A stretch of 64,000 nt of DNA from Triticum aestivum. Lineage: Eukaryota > Streptophyta > Magnoliopsida > Poales > Poaceae. Positions within the stretch are counted from its first letter, which is position 1. Each line of letters starts with the position of its first letter. Below the pieces are notes generated by a model. That model was given only the letters and a program-made list of their open reading frames with translations, did not search any database and was not told the origin of the DNA. This document shows positions 11,480 to 23,248 of this stretch, piece by piece. The stretch is from contig NC_057807.1 of NCBI RefSeq assembly GCF_018294505.1, positions 273,029,369-273,093,368 of the forward strand, read 5' to 3'. The position numbers were made by a program, and so were the translations under genes.

Positions 11480-13153
11480 TGTTGGAAATATGCCCTAGAG
11501 GCAATAATAAAAGAATTATTATTATATTTCCTTGTTCATGATAATTGTCTTTTATTCATGCTATAATTGTGTTATCCGGAAATCGTAATACACGTGTGAA
11601 TACTTAGACCACAATATGTCCCTAGTGAGCCTCTAGTTGACTAGCTCGTTGATCAACAGATAGTCATGGTTTCCTGACTATGGACATTGGAAGTCATTGA
11701 TAACGGGATCCCATAATTAGGAGAATGATGTGATGGACAAGACCCAATCCTAAGCATAGCACAAGATCGTGTAGTTCGTTTGCTAGAGCTTTTCCAATGT
11801 CAAGTATCTTTTCCTTAGACCATGAGATCGTGTAACTCCCGGATACCGTAGGAGTGCTTTGGGTGTACCAAACGTCACAACGTAACTGGGTGACTATAAA
11901 GGTATACTATGGGTATCTCCGAAAGTGTTTGTTGGGTTGACACGGATCGAGACTGGAATTTGTCACTCCGTATGACGGAGAGGTATCTCTGGACCCACTC
12001 GGTAATGCATCATCATAATGAGCTCAAAGTGACCAAGTGTCTGGTCACGGGATCATGCATTACGGTACGAGTAAAGTGACTTGTCGGTAACGAGATTGAA
12101 CGAGGTATTGGGATACCGGCAATCGAATCTCGGGCAAATAACATACCGATTGACAAAGGGAATTGTATACGGGGTTGCTTGAATCCTCGACATCATGGTT
12201 CATCCGATGAGATCATCGAGGAGCGTGTGGGAGCCAACATGGGTATCCAGATCCCGCTGTTGGTTATTGACCGGAGAGCCGTCTCGGTCATGTCTACGTG
12301 TCTCCCGAACCCGTAGGGTCTACACACTTAAGGTTCGGTGACGCTAGGGTTGTAGAGATATTAGTATGCAGCAAACTGAAAGTTGTTCGGAGTCCCGGAT
12401 GAGATCCCGAACGTCACGAGAAATTCCGGAATAGTCCGGAGGTAAAGAATTATATATGGGAAGTCGAGTTTCGGCCATCAGGAAAGTTTCGGGGGTCACC
12501 GGTATTGTACCGGGACCACCGCAGGGGTCCCGGGGGTCCACCGGGTGGGACCACCTATCCCGGAGGGCCCCATGCGCTGAAATGGGAGGGGAACCAGCCC
12601 CTGGTGGGTTGGTGCGTCCCCCCTGCGCCTAGGGTTGGGAACCCTAGGGGAGGGGGCGCCTCCACTTGCCTTGGGGGCAAGGCACTCCCCTTGGCCGCCG
12701 CCCCCCTAGGAGATCCCGTCTCCTAGGGCCGGCGCCCCCCTGGGTCCCTATATAAAGAGGAGGGGGGAGGGCAGCCGTACCTTGCACTTGGCGCCTCCCT
12801 TTCCCCCTTGCTACACCTCTTCCTCCCTCAGACGCTTGGCGAAGCCCTGCCGGGATCCCTGCTGCATCCACCACCTCGCCGTCATACTACTGGATCTTCA
12901 TCAACCTCTCCTCCCCCCTTGCTGGATCAAGAAGGAGAAGACGTCACGCTGACCGTACGTGTGTTGAATGCGGAGGTGCCGTCCGTTCGGCGCTAGGATC
13001 TCTGGTGATTTGGATCACGGCGAGTAGGACTCCCTTCCGCTCGATCTACAAGGGTATGTAGATGCACTCCTCTTTATCGTTGTTAGATGAACTCATAGAT
13101 TGATCTTGGTGAAACCGTAGATTTTTTTTTATTTTCTGCAACGTTCCCCAACA
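11480..13153 (+). repeat. Right LTR of Angela-like element 1
   Basis: About 1674 bp, TGTTGGAAATATGCC...CCCCAACA, with an intact TG...CA border and a TATA box at 12749-12757. It is followed at once by the TGATT target duplicate. Substitutions and indels against the left LTR (for example the GC-rich region near 12620) show the insertion is not recent. Confidence 0.93.
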
Positions 13154-13158
13154 TGATT

Positions 13159-13500
13159 ATGGTGCCGTCAAAAGAAACAGCTCAATCCCATCCATGTTCA
13201 CACACTTTCTCATAATTTTCTCTCCAAATAAATCTAAAATTTACCGGACAGCGAGTGGCCCACGGGGACTGGGGGCAGAGAAGATAGGGGCGTGGCGTCC
13301 AAAGGTAAAGCAAAAAAGAAAGATCAATAGGAGGAGAGAAAGGAACTCGAGAGAGAAGAAGAGGGAGATGGTCGGCTGCTCACTCCACAGTCAGCAGTCT
13401 CCACTCTCAAGTCTCAGGTCTTGCGTTGTCCACTACCGCTGGGCGCTGGCCAATCAGTCAGCAGTCTCCACGACGAGCAGGTACCGTACCGACCCGAGGC
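13159..13500 (+). promoter_or_regulatory. Residual GAUT7 promoter and 5' UTR
   Basis: The 342 bp between the retrotransposon target duplicate and the GAUT7 ATG. The first part is AT-rich. The second part is purine-rich (GAGAGAGAAGAAGAGGGAG near 13350), as often seen in grass 5' UTRs. No clear TATA box. The native upstream promoter has been moved about 8.7 kb away, beyond 4475. Confidence 0.5.
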
Positions 13501-16500
13501 ATGAAGGGCCACCACCACCACCTGGCGCCGCTGTCGCCAGCGACGGCGGCCAAGCGCCGCTGCACCGGCATGGCGGCCGCGGTCCCGGCGCTGGTGCTCT
13601 GCTCCGTCCTCCTGCCACTCGCCTTCCTCCTCGGCCTCCACAGCATCGGTCAGTGAACCCACCTCTACCTGTCTGCCTCCGTAGCCTGAGTTGCCTCCGC
13701 GGATCTGTGCTGATTCTGTGTGCGCGTTTGCAGGGTACGGATCGGAGGAGCGCGCGGCCGTCGTCATCAGCACCGTGAGATTTCCCGCACCATGTTTTGA
13801 GCCTCATTTTCCTCCTCCGGTTGCTGCATTTTTTGCTGCCGGAGTTTCCGAATTTTCTGACGGGTTTTTCCTGTGCGGTGTTTGTGCTGCCTTTAGGAAC
13901 TGGGACTGGGGAAGCACAAGCATCTTGACGGGCCGGGCATGAAGCACAAGCTGCTCAAGGTACAATGTCCTAAATTACGCCTTCCTACTGGATTGCCGAC
14001 AGAAAAGATGGCAACTTTGCATCACATTTTTGTGCATTCAGATTTTCTGAGTACCATTCCCGATTCTGCGGCGATTCTTCCTGCTGGTTTCTACAAAAAA
14101 GAAAAATTACATTTGTAGTAATTAGGGAGTTCAATCATGCAATGCGCGTGTGCTTGCGTGCGTGTTTTCGTGGACGTGGGCTGCTTGCTGACGGCTTCGC
14201 CACCTACCTGCTTCCTGAGGATAGGGATCGGTTGCTATTCTGGTCTGGTCTGCTGCGTGGCATCACACCATTTGTCTCTGATGATGTTATGGGATTACAG
14301 GATTTGTGGTGCTCAGGGGATGCAAACTTTGCACGCACGGTGTTGTGCAAATCCCAAGTGATATACCAAAATAGATAAATCAAGATGTGTTTGCAGTACT
14401 AATTCTCACAGCTAGTCAAATGAGTCATCTATTTGGCATCACTTCTGCCAAATTAGCTTTTGTTGGTTTGGTTGCAGTAATCATTACGGTTTTAGTTCAA
14501 AGTTCAACTTTGAAATTTGAACTAAAACCACGATAAGTATTTTGGGACGAAGGGAGTACGACTTAAGGGCCTGTTCCAACCAACTTGTCAAAAGCTCTTC
14601 ATTTGTCTATTTGATGAGTAATCTCCTTTTCCCTTGTATAAACAGGATGTTTCCAAAATGATAACCTCGGGGTCGAACGGGATTTCCGGTGAGAAATCTA
14701 GTAGATCAAAGTCCAGGAATCTTGCTGCCAAATCAAAGATCAAGGATGCTTTCTCCTTTGTTGAGCTAAACAATGACACATCCAAAAAGAGAGGTAAGAA
14801 ATGCGGGATCAAATAAATATAATGCATGCCATCACGTTTGACTTGGATTAGTACACCGCTCCATCGTCCTTCTTACTGTATGCAATGGTGTTTCAGGATC
14901 TCATACACAGAGAAGATATCAACTGAAGGACCTGTCATGGAGATCAATGGTAAGAGACAATTATCTTTTATCTGGTGTTGGCAAATTTTTAGGTCTTCTG
15001 CATTTCACTTTCCAGTAATATTTGGAAGAGAGCATGCCACACATGGACTGTCAGCCTGTGACTACTGAATTCTGTTTAGGATCATGGTGTTTGTACGGCT
15101 ATTGTTTCAAGGTCTTAACCAATGGGGTTGTACAGTCGACATGATTTTCAGGACGTCACATGGTAAATGCCAAATGTATGTGTATGAACATTGTTGCATT
15201 TCAGTGTGGCGTCAATAATAATTTGTACTCCCTCCGTAAAGAAATATAAGAGCGTTTAGATCACTTAAGTAGTGATCTAAATGCTCTTATATTTCTTTAC
15301 AGAGGGAGTGTATGTTTTTGTGGGCTAAACATGCTCTAAATGTAGATATATAGGTACAGTTACAGACTGTCTTATTGGGGGAAAGTTTTGCACCTTCAAA
15401 ATGTTAAGGAGTATTAGTATTGGTCTAGGAGTCCTTATTAGTCTATGTTTAGTTTCCTTACACCTCAAGTCATATGTAATATATATATGCCCCTTGGGCC
15501 TTCAATAAAGATAAGTTGCTTTCCTAACATGGTATTAGAGCTTAGGTTATTTTTTTTCGGTGCCGCAACTCGCCCTTCCGATCGAGTTCTTCCTCTCGAT
15601 CTCTCGATCCAATCTTGCTCGCGCCGCTGCCCTTCTCTCATGGCCGACACTGCTTCAAGCACGCCTCAATCTACACCACGATACGAGTATTAGTATTGGT
15701 CTAGGAGTCCTTATTAATCTATGTTTAGTTTCCTTACACCTCAAGTCATATGTAATATATATATATGCCCCTTGGGCCTTCAATAAAGATAAGTTGCTTT
15801 CCTAACACAAAATTGCCTATTAAATATTTTGCTACCGTGAGTTTTCAATTAGGTGGCAATAAATACACGCCTTTGTCGTAGTCTGCATTGCATTGCACAA
15901 CTGTTCACCCTCTGGAATTTGGTGGATGATTTACATTTTTCACCTTTACTAAGATGTTAGTTAAAAGAAATTTTACTGCCATTTTGTCCCATGATAAAAA
16001 AAATTACTGAAGAACTTCATATTTACTGGGGAGACCTTGTACATCAGATCCCTGGTTGATTATTATGCTTTAGATGTCTTGACAAATGCAATAACCATTG
16101 TTATCAAGCAGCAAATCTGGCGAACAACGCAATAATCTGGTACCGTAAAAGGCTGAGATATGAATTCTAAATAGATTGGGGCACAACATGTTTTCATCTT
16201 TGCTTAAATGTCCAGTATGTTTTGTACTAGTGGGCCATTTGGAACTGTTCTAGTTTTCTACCATAAAACACTGAATTTGTTTTTCGGCAGGATACTGCTG
16301 TTGATGGGAAGGAGAGCCAAGGCCAGGAAGTAGCACAAGAGGAGAATCCCAAGTCCTGTGAACTTGAATATGGAAGCTACTGCCTCTGGTCTGTTGAGCA
16401 TAAGGAAGAGATGAAAGATGCTATTGTGAAGAGGCTTAAAGATCAACTGTTTATGGCCAGAGCCTATTATCCTAGTATTGCAAAACTGAAGCACCAGGAA

Positions 16501-18760
16501 AGATTTACACGTGAGTTGAAGCAACATATCCAAGAACATGAACGCATGCTCAGCGACACCATTGCAGATGCTGATCTTCCACCATTGTGAGTATTATCCT
16601 GGTGTTAAAATATTATCTTTTTTTCAATAGAGGGATTTTAATTGACTCAATGGTCGCATCGAGGTGATACAACCACAAAGAGTTCACACCCGGCCTCTGC
16701 ATAACAAGATGGCAAAGTATTATCTGTTAAACTGATTATAATAAATATTACACTCCATAATGGCTAAAATGAGCATTAGCGATTTCAGGGCTGCTTCCAG
16801 TTTTGTTATATGTTGTACTCCCTCTGTCCCAATATAAGTGTCTCAACTTTGTACCAACTTTAGTACAAAGTTGTACTAAGGTTGAGACACTTATTTTGGG
16901 ACAGAGGAAGTACTACATATTTGCTAGTCAGACTGGTACCCCGCAGAAATATGACCTATGTCCAACCCTCATGTATATGGCCATCTGGAATTTGTATGGA
17001 GGCATTAAGATGTTAATTTTACTGAATCCATCTCTACATGTGGATATAGTGTTTTCCATTCGCAAAAAAAGAAAGAAAGTGTTTTCTCCCTGTAATGATA
17101 TATGTTTTCTTGTATATGCATCACTTGGAATATGTATTTGAGAGGTAGCAACTATCATGTTTTCATTACTGTGTGATGTATAAAATCCCTTGTATCAAGC
17201 AATGGAGTATACAACATAGAAAATGATGGCATGTACGACCTTACTTTTCTTTACTTTTTCTGTTGATTATTTGTCAGCTAATGGCTGCTTACTGTTTTCA
17301 GTTTCGCAAAGAAGCTAGAGAAAATGGAAGGCACAATTGAGAGAATCAAGTCTTGTGAAGTTGGCTGCTCCAATGTTGAACGGAAACTTAGGCAGCTACT
17401 TGATCTAACTGAAGATGAAGCTTATTTCCATACAAGGCAGAGTGCATTTCTCTATCATCTCGGGGTCCAGACTATGCCAAAAACTCACCATTGTTTGAGC
17501 ATGAGATTGACAGTAGAGTATTTCAAATCTGTATCTCCTCAGAGGGAGCTATTAAATAAGCAGAAATATGAAGACACTGCCTTCTATCACTATGTAATGT
17601 TCTCCAGGAATGTACTTGCAGCTTCGACTACTATCAATTCAACAGCCATGAACTCCAAGGTATACTGTCCTTTCCAAATAACTGAAAATCTTATGAGGAG
17701 TTTGTCTCAGTGCTAACATATTTCCTACGACATGTTTCAGGATTCTGGCAGCGTTGTTTTCCATGTATTCACCGACACCCAGAATTTTTATGCAATGAAG
17801 CATTGGTTTGACAGAAACTCATATTTGGACGCTAATGTTCATGTGACTAACATTGAGGATCACAACAAGCTCTCTAAGGATGTTGAATCTCTTGAGAGGC
17901 AACAATTATGGCCTACAGAGGAATTTCGTTTCACGTTTCGTAATCATTCTCAGCCTCTCCGGAGGCAGATGAAAACTGAGTACATATCTGTTTTTGGCCA
18001 TTCACATTTCCTCTTGCCTGATCTTCTTCCTAGCTTGAATAGAGTAGTTGTTCTAGATGATGATATGATTGTCCAGAAAGACCTGTCATCTCTTTGGAAC
18101 CTCAATATGGGAGACAAAGTAATAGGTGCTGTACAGTTCTGTGGAGTTAGATTAGGTCAGTTGAAAGCTTATGTAGAGGAAAACAATTTCGACGTGGATT
18201 CATGCGTATGGTTCTCTGGTCTGAATGTAATTGAATTGGAGAAATGGAGGGATCTTGGCATTACCAGCTTGCATGATCAGTCACTTCAAAAGGTCAGTAA
18301 ACTTGCCATTCCTCTTACAATCCTATCGAAAGAAAACTGTATACCTTATTAATTTGTTGACATATGGGAAAACGTGTAGTTTCTTCTGGTAATCCTAGAT
18401 GGCTAGGACTATCATTTGTCATAATTATTTGTAGAGAACATAACTTGTCAGATGTATTTATTATTACCTTCACTTTTGTTGTTCCAACAGGATAGTTCGG
18501 TATCACATAGACTTGAAGCACTCCCTAGAGGTTTACTTGCCTTTCAAGACCTGATATATCCTTTGAAAGGTTCATGGGTTCAATCAGGACTTGGGTATGA
18601 TTATGGAATTAGCCGTGTCGATATAGAAAAGGCGGCTACTCTGCACTACAATGGTGTCATGAAACCTTGGCTTGATTTGGCAATACACAGCTATAAGGGC
18701 TATTGGAGAAAGTACATGACTAATGGGGAGAGGTTCATGGCAGAATGCAATATACATTAA
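13501..18760 (+). CDS. GAUT7: Probable galacturonosyltransferase 7 (GAUT7-like), nine exons
   Basis: Exons by splice signals and phase: 13501-13648, 13734-13774, 13897-13959, 14646-14793, 14897-14949, 16291-16586, 17302-17659, 17741-18292, 18491-18760. They join to one open frame of 642 residues. The protein is a type II Golgi membrane protein: a short basic cytoplasmic tail, one hydrophobic segment at residues about 25-46, then a variable stem, a GAUT-specific region (RQSAFLYHLGVQTMPK) and a GT8 catalytic domain with the metal/UDP-binding DDD (LDDDMIVQKD, about residues 475-477) and the C-terminal LHYNGVMKPWLDLA block. GAUT proteins polymerise homogalacturonan. Arabidopsis GAUT7 itself anchors catalytic GAUT1 in the Golgi and shows no activity of its own, so a scaffold role is likely (family knowledge). 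All domains look intact. Introns hold MITEs and a TRIM. A copia LTR lies just upstream. Confidence 0.93.
14490..14556. mobile_element. Truncated Stowaway-like MITE in GAUT7 intron 3
   Basis: Inner inverted repeat (GGTTTTAGTTCAAAGTTCAA against TTGAACTAAAACC) with one intact end, GGGACGAAGGGAG, followed by TA. The left terminal ~25 bp is missing. Confidence 0.65.
15228..15308. mobile_element. Stowaway-like MITE in GAUT7 intron 5 (81 bp)
   Basis: Ends CTCCCTCCGTAAAGAAATAT and the reverse complement pair almost perfectly. A central AGTGATCTAAA hairpin is visible. The TA target is seen at the left and mutated (TG) at the right. Same family as 551-617 and 24416-24496. Confidence 0.88.
15402..15807 (+). 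mobile_element. TRIM: miniature LTR retrotransposon in GAUT7 intron 5
   Basis: Two ~128-bp direct repeats (15402-15529 and about 15679-15807), beginning TGTTAAGGAGTATTAG (decayed in the right copy) and ending CTTTCCTAACA. They flank a 149-bp interior. Immediately after the left repeat is TGGTATTAGAGC (15530-15541), a one-mismatch copy of the initiator-tRNA-Met primer-binding site. The whole is bordered by a CAAAA target duplication (15397-15401 and 15808-15812). No coding capacity beyond a possible relic start (ATGGCCGACACTGCT, near 15640). Total about 406 bp, typical of terminal-repeat retrotransposons in miniature, which depend on enzymes from autonomous elements. Confidence 0.88.
16818..16910. 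mobile_element. Stowaway-like MITE in GAUT7 intron 6 (93 bp)
   Basis: Termini CTCCCTCTGTCCCAATATAA and its near reverse complement, an inner palindrome around AACTTTGTACCAACTTTAGT, and TA at both borders. Confidence 0.85.
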
Positions 18761-19446
18761 CAGCAGTGACATGAGATGTAACACACACTGCATAGTCTGC
18801 ATTTGTGGGAATTTGAAGCAGCAAACAGCGTGAACTTGCTTCAACAAAGGGATATTTTTTCGGAGAAACGGGATGCAGTATTTATGATGTATCGACTGCA
18901 CCTCCGGGGACCATGGTGGCACCGCGTCAATTCCAGGAAGGAAAATAAGCTAAAATGCTTTCCTGCCAGAACACTACAATTAGGAGGCCAGAAGCACAAC
19001 ATCATGAAACCTGTTTATTATAGAGTCAGATGAGTCTTTTCATTTGCACAGCTTGGAACTGCAAAAGTGCAGTTCTTTGCTGATCATTTTTCGTACAAAT
19101 TCTTTTGTGCTATTCTTTTTGCCCATTGCGCAAGAGCTACACTGAGGGACGCCAATGTTCAGTGCTACACGGCGTGTACAGAGAACAAATGCCTCGGCCT
19201 GCAGCAATTCGCTTGTTATTATGGGATGGGATTGTTGATCTCTGTTGATGACATCATAAATGTATGTTTGTCAGCACTGTCATGTTTTTGTGGCGTTATC
19301 AGGTTTTCTTTTTTTCTTGTGTGCTGTGCAGTTCCCATTCTGTTTTGTAAAGGAAATTTAAGAAGTCACATGGTTGTTCCTCAGAAAGGTTGCAACCTGG
19401 TCATTTAACATAAATCTAATACAGATAGGAACTCATATAAGTAGTA
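18761..19446 (+). other. GAUT7 3' UTR and downstream spacer
   Basis: Moderately AT-rich with no recognised gene. Probably contains the GAUT7 3' UTR. No clear polyadenylation site could be fixed by eye. Confidence 0.4.
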
Positions 19447-19581
19447 CTCCCTCCGTTTCGAAATATAAGACTTCCTAAAGATTTATATAGACGTATTTTA
19501 GAGTGTAGATTCACTCATTTTGCTCTGTATATAGTCCGTATTGGAATCTCTAAAAAGACTTATATTTAGGGACGGAGAGCG
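19447..19581. mobile_element. Stowaway-like MITE (135 bp) between GAUT7 and MCU
   Basis: Left end CTCCCTCCGTTTCGAAATAT and right end AAGACTTATATTTAGGGACG are imperfect inverted repeats with TA on both sides. It lies in the intergenic space of two convergent genes. Confidence 0.75.
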
Positions 19582-19782
19582 TAGCTTTCAACTTCAAAAC
19601 ATAGGGAACCATAATGGCATAATGACAGTGGTACATCACTGAGATTAGCCTTTAGTATGTCTGTAAGATTGATCTAGCAGGTAACTGGTGACTTCTGCAA
19701 AGATGTAGCGAACACTTCGGAAGCTACATATTTGCCTATTGCCCAAACCAGAGAGTCCAGCTGGGAGATTTCACTTCAGGTG

Positions 19783-22174
19783 TTACAAGTTGTGAAGCTT
19801 GGGACCATGAGGAGGATAGTGACCTTCGAGAGGGCACTTGCAATGCCTGTGCAGCTCCAGGTACCTCTCCATGTCGAACCTGTGCGTGGCGCAGAGCTTC
19901 CTCCTCCTGGACAGGAAGAGCCTCTCCATGAAGTCCTGGTACGTCGGGTCCCTGGAGGTGACGAGGAAGTAGGTGTAGCTGACGAGCAGCCCGGATGCGG
20001 TGGTGAAGAAGGCGATGGGCTCCATCACGTCCCACGAGAGCTCCCAGAAGGTGAGGCGGAAGAAGAGGCCGATCTGGGACATGATCAACCCCAGGCCGGA
20101 CCAGAGGATGCGCCGGACCTGCTTGTGCGCCAGCTTGTCGATGCCGTCCTTCTTCTCCTGGAGCTGCCTCAGCTCTTCTCTCCTTGGGTCGTCCTCTACC
20201 TCGAGGGCCAGTGGCACCGCTCTTCTCACCAGGTCCACCACCTACAGAATGGTGATACGGTCCATCAGTGCAAGCTTCAGCTTGACAAAATTTGACCCGG
20301 CTGCATTTTTTGGGCTTCTTGTTCAGTTTTCCCCCTCTGAAGAAAGCAGAGACTTCCCTTGATTTCTGTGATCAGAAACCAGGACTTCTGTGCATCTTGT
20401 ACATTCAAAGTTAAAATCAAAATCCTCAACTCTCAGCAAATTGTTCAGAGTGATAGTCCTTGTGGATACATTTAAAGATTTTGTGGGCTTATAGCTCACG
20501 GCTCAAAGAATAAAGTAATAAAGTTCATGTCATGTCGATGCTTAGATGTTTTAAGTGGTGTGGACGTCATCTAAATAGGATTACAAGAATCCGCTTTACG
20601 GATTAGAGCATCCTATGATCTTGGTTCTGACCGACCAGTGACCAGGGAACGTGAAGACTGAAGGGTTCAGGAGGGCTGGAAAGGAACACCACTTGCTCTT
20701 ATTTCTACAACATTTTAGTTTGATTGATGAATTACGACAAATTCCAACTACATCTTGATTTTTCTTACTTTTGTTCCCTCTCAGTTAAACCCAATGGTAA
20801 GTAGTAATTTGCAGTGTTCCAACATTAGTTTGTTTATTAAGATGTGGAGGAGGACTTCCAGTAAACAAGTAATGTGTCAGACGTGAGAGTCCAACCTGGG
20901 TTGGCTAAGGCTAACCCACCAAGTTGATTGTGGAATCCTAAGAGCCTCCAAATCCCTAGCGTCTAGTATGCGCCAAGCTTGACCTTACCATTTTTCATAT
21001 CTCTTAGCGTTGGTGCTAGCCAATTTCTCTCACCTTTAGCATCTAAAATGCAGATGCGCTAAGACAGCACAATACAAATATATAACATAGTCAATGCGCT
21101 AAAATTGTAATGGGATAATGTGATTGATTTGGTTGATTTATTTGGATTCGAAAGGAATCGCACAGGGGCCTTTCAATCAATGGAAAATAAAATAAACAAC
21201 AGTCAACGCAAGCTAATCAATTTTGAATATAATCTTGAATGTGAACATGTGAAAATCTTCGTCCACCAACAAAACAACATCTGCAACAGGAATGCACCAA
21301 TCCTAATCCATACATTTCCCAATCTGACANNNNNNNNNNNNNNNNNNNNNNNNNNNNNNNNNNNNNNNNNNNNNNNNNNNNNNNNNNNNNNNNNNNNNNN
21401 NNNNNNNNNNNNNNNNNNNNNNNNNNNNNNNNNNNNNNNNNNNNNNNNNNNNNNNNNNNNNNNNNNNNNNNNNNNNNNNNNNNNNNNNNNNNNNNNNNNN
21501 NNNNNNNNNNNNNNNNNNNNNNNNNNNNNNNNNNNNNNNNNNNNNNNNNNNNNNNNNNNNNNNNNNNNNNNNNNNNNNNNNNNNNNNNNNNNNNNNNNNN
21601 NNNNNNNNNNNNNNNNNNNNNNNNNNNNNNNNNNNNNNNNNNNNNNNNNNNNNNNNNNNNNNNNNNNNNNNNNNNNNNNNNNNNNNNNNNNNNNNNNNNN
21701 NNNNNNNNNNNNNNNNNNNNNNNNNNNNNNNNNNNNCTAAAGAATGTCCATTTCGTTTCCTCAAAAGTCAAAATGGAGTCTGAAGAGGATTTAAACCAGT
21801 GGTAGCTAGCAGCAGGGTTCTTGAAAGAAAAAGAAAAAGAAACAAGATGCGACCTTCTCGGGGTGGAGGTAGGCCTTGTCCCTGAAGAGCAGCAGGACGC
21901 CGGCGTCGTCCATGGCCCGCGCGAGGCCCTCCGCGTCATCGCGGGTGCGCGCCGCCCCGGCCTCCACGCACGCGTCGAGGAGCTCCCCGTAGCCGATCGC
22001 CTCGCGAGGCCCGTCCCGCAGCCGCCGCTTCAGCGCCTCGACCCCGACGAGCCGCACCAGCCGCCGCGCCTCGGACGCCGTGACCGGCGGGTCCACCCGC
22101 GGCGGCGAGTAGAGGCGGCGGAGCGCGTGGGGCGGGCAATGCGCGCGGAGGCGGGAGGCGGCCGCGCGCCACAT
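19783..22174 (-). CDS. MCU: Mitochondrial calcium uniporter protein (MCU family), two exons
   Basis: Exon 1 is 22174-21854 (107 codons) and exon 2 is 20241-19783. Donor AAG|GTCGCA and acceptor TGTAG|GTGG join in phase 0 to a 259-residue protein. Exon 1 gives a basic, Arg-rich N-terminus ([15 protein letters not shown]) fitting a mitochondrial transit peptide. Exon 2 carries the MCU pore domain: a coiled-coil-like segment ([11 protein letters not shown]), a first membrane helix, the selectivity-filter motif WDVMEP (residues about 177-182, the plant form of W-D-[IV]-M-E-P), a second helix and a basic C-terminal tail. MCU forms the inner-membrane channel for calcium uptake into the matrix. At 259 residues it is shorter than most plant MCUs (roughly 300 or more). 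The 1.6-kb intron contains the assembly gap. The start was chosen because it gives the transit-like N-terminus. Confidence 0.9.
21330..21736. other. Assembly gap inside MCU intron
   Basis: 407 N. Both splice sites of the intron lie outside it, so the coding sequence is unaffected unless an extra exon is hidden there. Confidence 0.99.
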
Positions 22175-22873
22175 GGTCGAGGCCTGCGCTGCGCTGCGTG
22201 CGAGGCGTGAATGAGGCGGAGTGGAAGACGGGACGATCGATCTCTCTGGAGCTGCTTCTACTTGTGGGGTTTTGGACCTTCTCCACCTTCCATCTCTTGT
22301 GATTGTGTGCCAGCGACGTGGTGATGGCTTCACGCCGAGGGAAAGAATCCATCTGCAAAAAGCGGGAAAGGAAAGTGCGTGGCGTGTTTGGGAGATTTTG
22401 GGCGCCATCGCCTGCCAGCGTCTTTTTTGTTTCGGGTTCTTCCATTTTTGCGCACGTTTTTCTCGCTTATATACAGATAAACACAAATGTTTTTTGTTAC
22501 TCCTATGTAAGGTGCAGCTTGCGTGTGAAGTGATGTGATTTGAGCGCGTCTGTTTTCATGTCACGGCTCGAGAGCGTGTGTATCCTTCTTCTTTTGCCGG
22601 GAAGGTTGCATCTATATCTATAATTCTACATCGCTTATGGTGGCCATCAAACCATGTCAATTTAATGACCTAAAATGATGAACGCTCAACATATTTAGCG
22701 TGCAATTAATATCATACCAAATATAAATACATGTACTACTCGTAAAATTTATCTGTGACTGATATTATACATAAAATCAACATATAGTTAATTTTCTTTT
22801 CAATATCAATGTACATTACACGTACGCAGTTACTCCGATTGGGTCATCTATTTTAAAACGAATGGAGTACTAG
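22175..22873 (-). promoter_or_regulatory. MCU upstream region
   Basis: Presumed 5' UTR and promoter of MCU. It turns strongly AT-rich after 22600. A MITE end (about 22845-22870, reading TATTTTAAAACGAATGGAG then TA) lies against the Helitron. No core promoter motif can be assigned with confidence. Confidence 0.4.
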
Positions 22874-23248
22874 TCTCTACTACTATTAAAAGAGCAAACA
22901 TAAGTTTTTTTATGGACACACCCTGAAGTACACACAGAGAAACCACGAACGTCCGATCTAGCAAGCTAAATCACATCCAACTGCCCATGTTAAATCTGTG
23001 AGTTCAACGGTTGAGATGAAATGTTCTGCCGGCAGACCTGCCCTCGCACGTCATGCGAGACGACTCAACACCCAACGATCGCTACATCTCAGGAGCAAAT
23101 ATGGAGCGGTTTCCTTATTTCCTTGATGGTAATTAACTAATGACCCTGCATGCAAGGAAATCAATTAAAGCTTGAGACATTAATGGAACTATGCATGCAG
23201 CCCTTCGGCCCAAACATTGCGCAGGTTTGTTTTAGATCCGGATGCCAC

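Larger units (their letters stand above)
4475..13153 (+). mobile_element. Angela/BARE-like Ty1-copia retrotransposon, complete but decayed
   Basis: Two long LTRs (4475-6172 and 11480-13153) flank a gag-pol region in copia order (gag, protease, integrase, RT, RNase H). The outer ends are bordered by a 5-bp target duplication, TGATT, at 4470-4474 and 13154-13158. A polypurine tract (GTAAGTGGGAGAC) precedes the right LTR. The first base pair of the left LTR is mutated (TT instead of TG). After the left LTR, TGGCATCATGAGC (6174-6186) is a degenerate primer-binding site. Coding is broken in many places, so the copy cannot move on its own. The same family lies in reverse at 58855-64000. Its right LTR ends 347 bp before the GAUT7 start codon. 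Confidence 0.93.

Noticed and set aside
19732..20362. Plus-strand frames over MCU exon 2
   Set aside because: Antisense shadows. The minus strand has the MCU pore motif and correct splice signals.
21120..21939. Long open frames through the second gap
   Set aside because: Same reason. The real coding in this area is the MCU exon 1 at 21854-22174.
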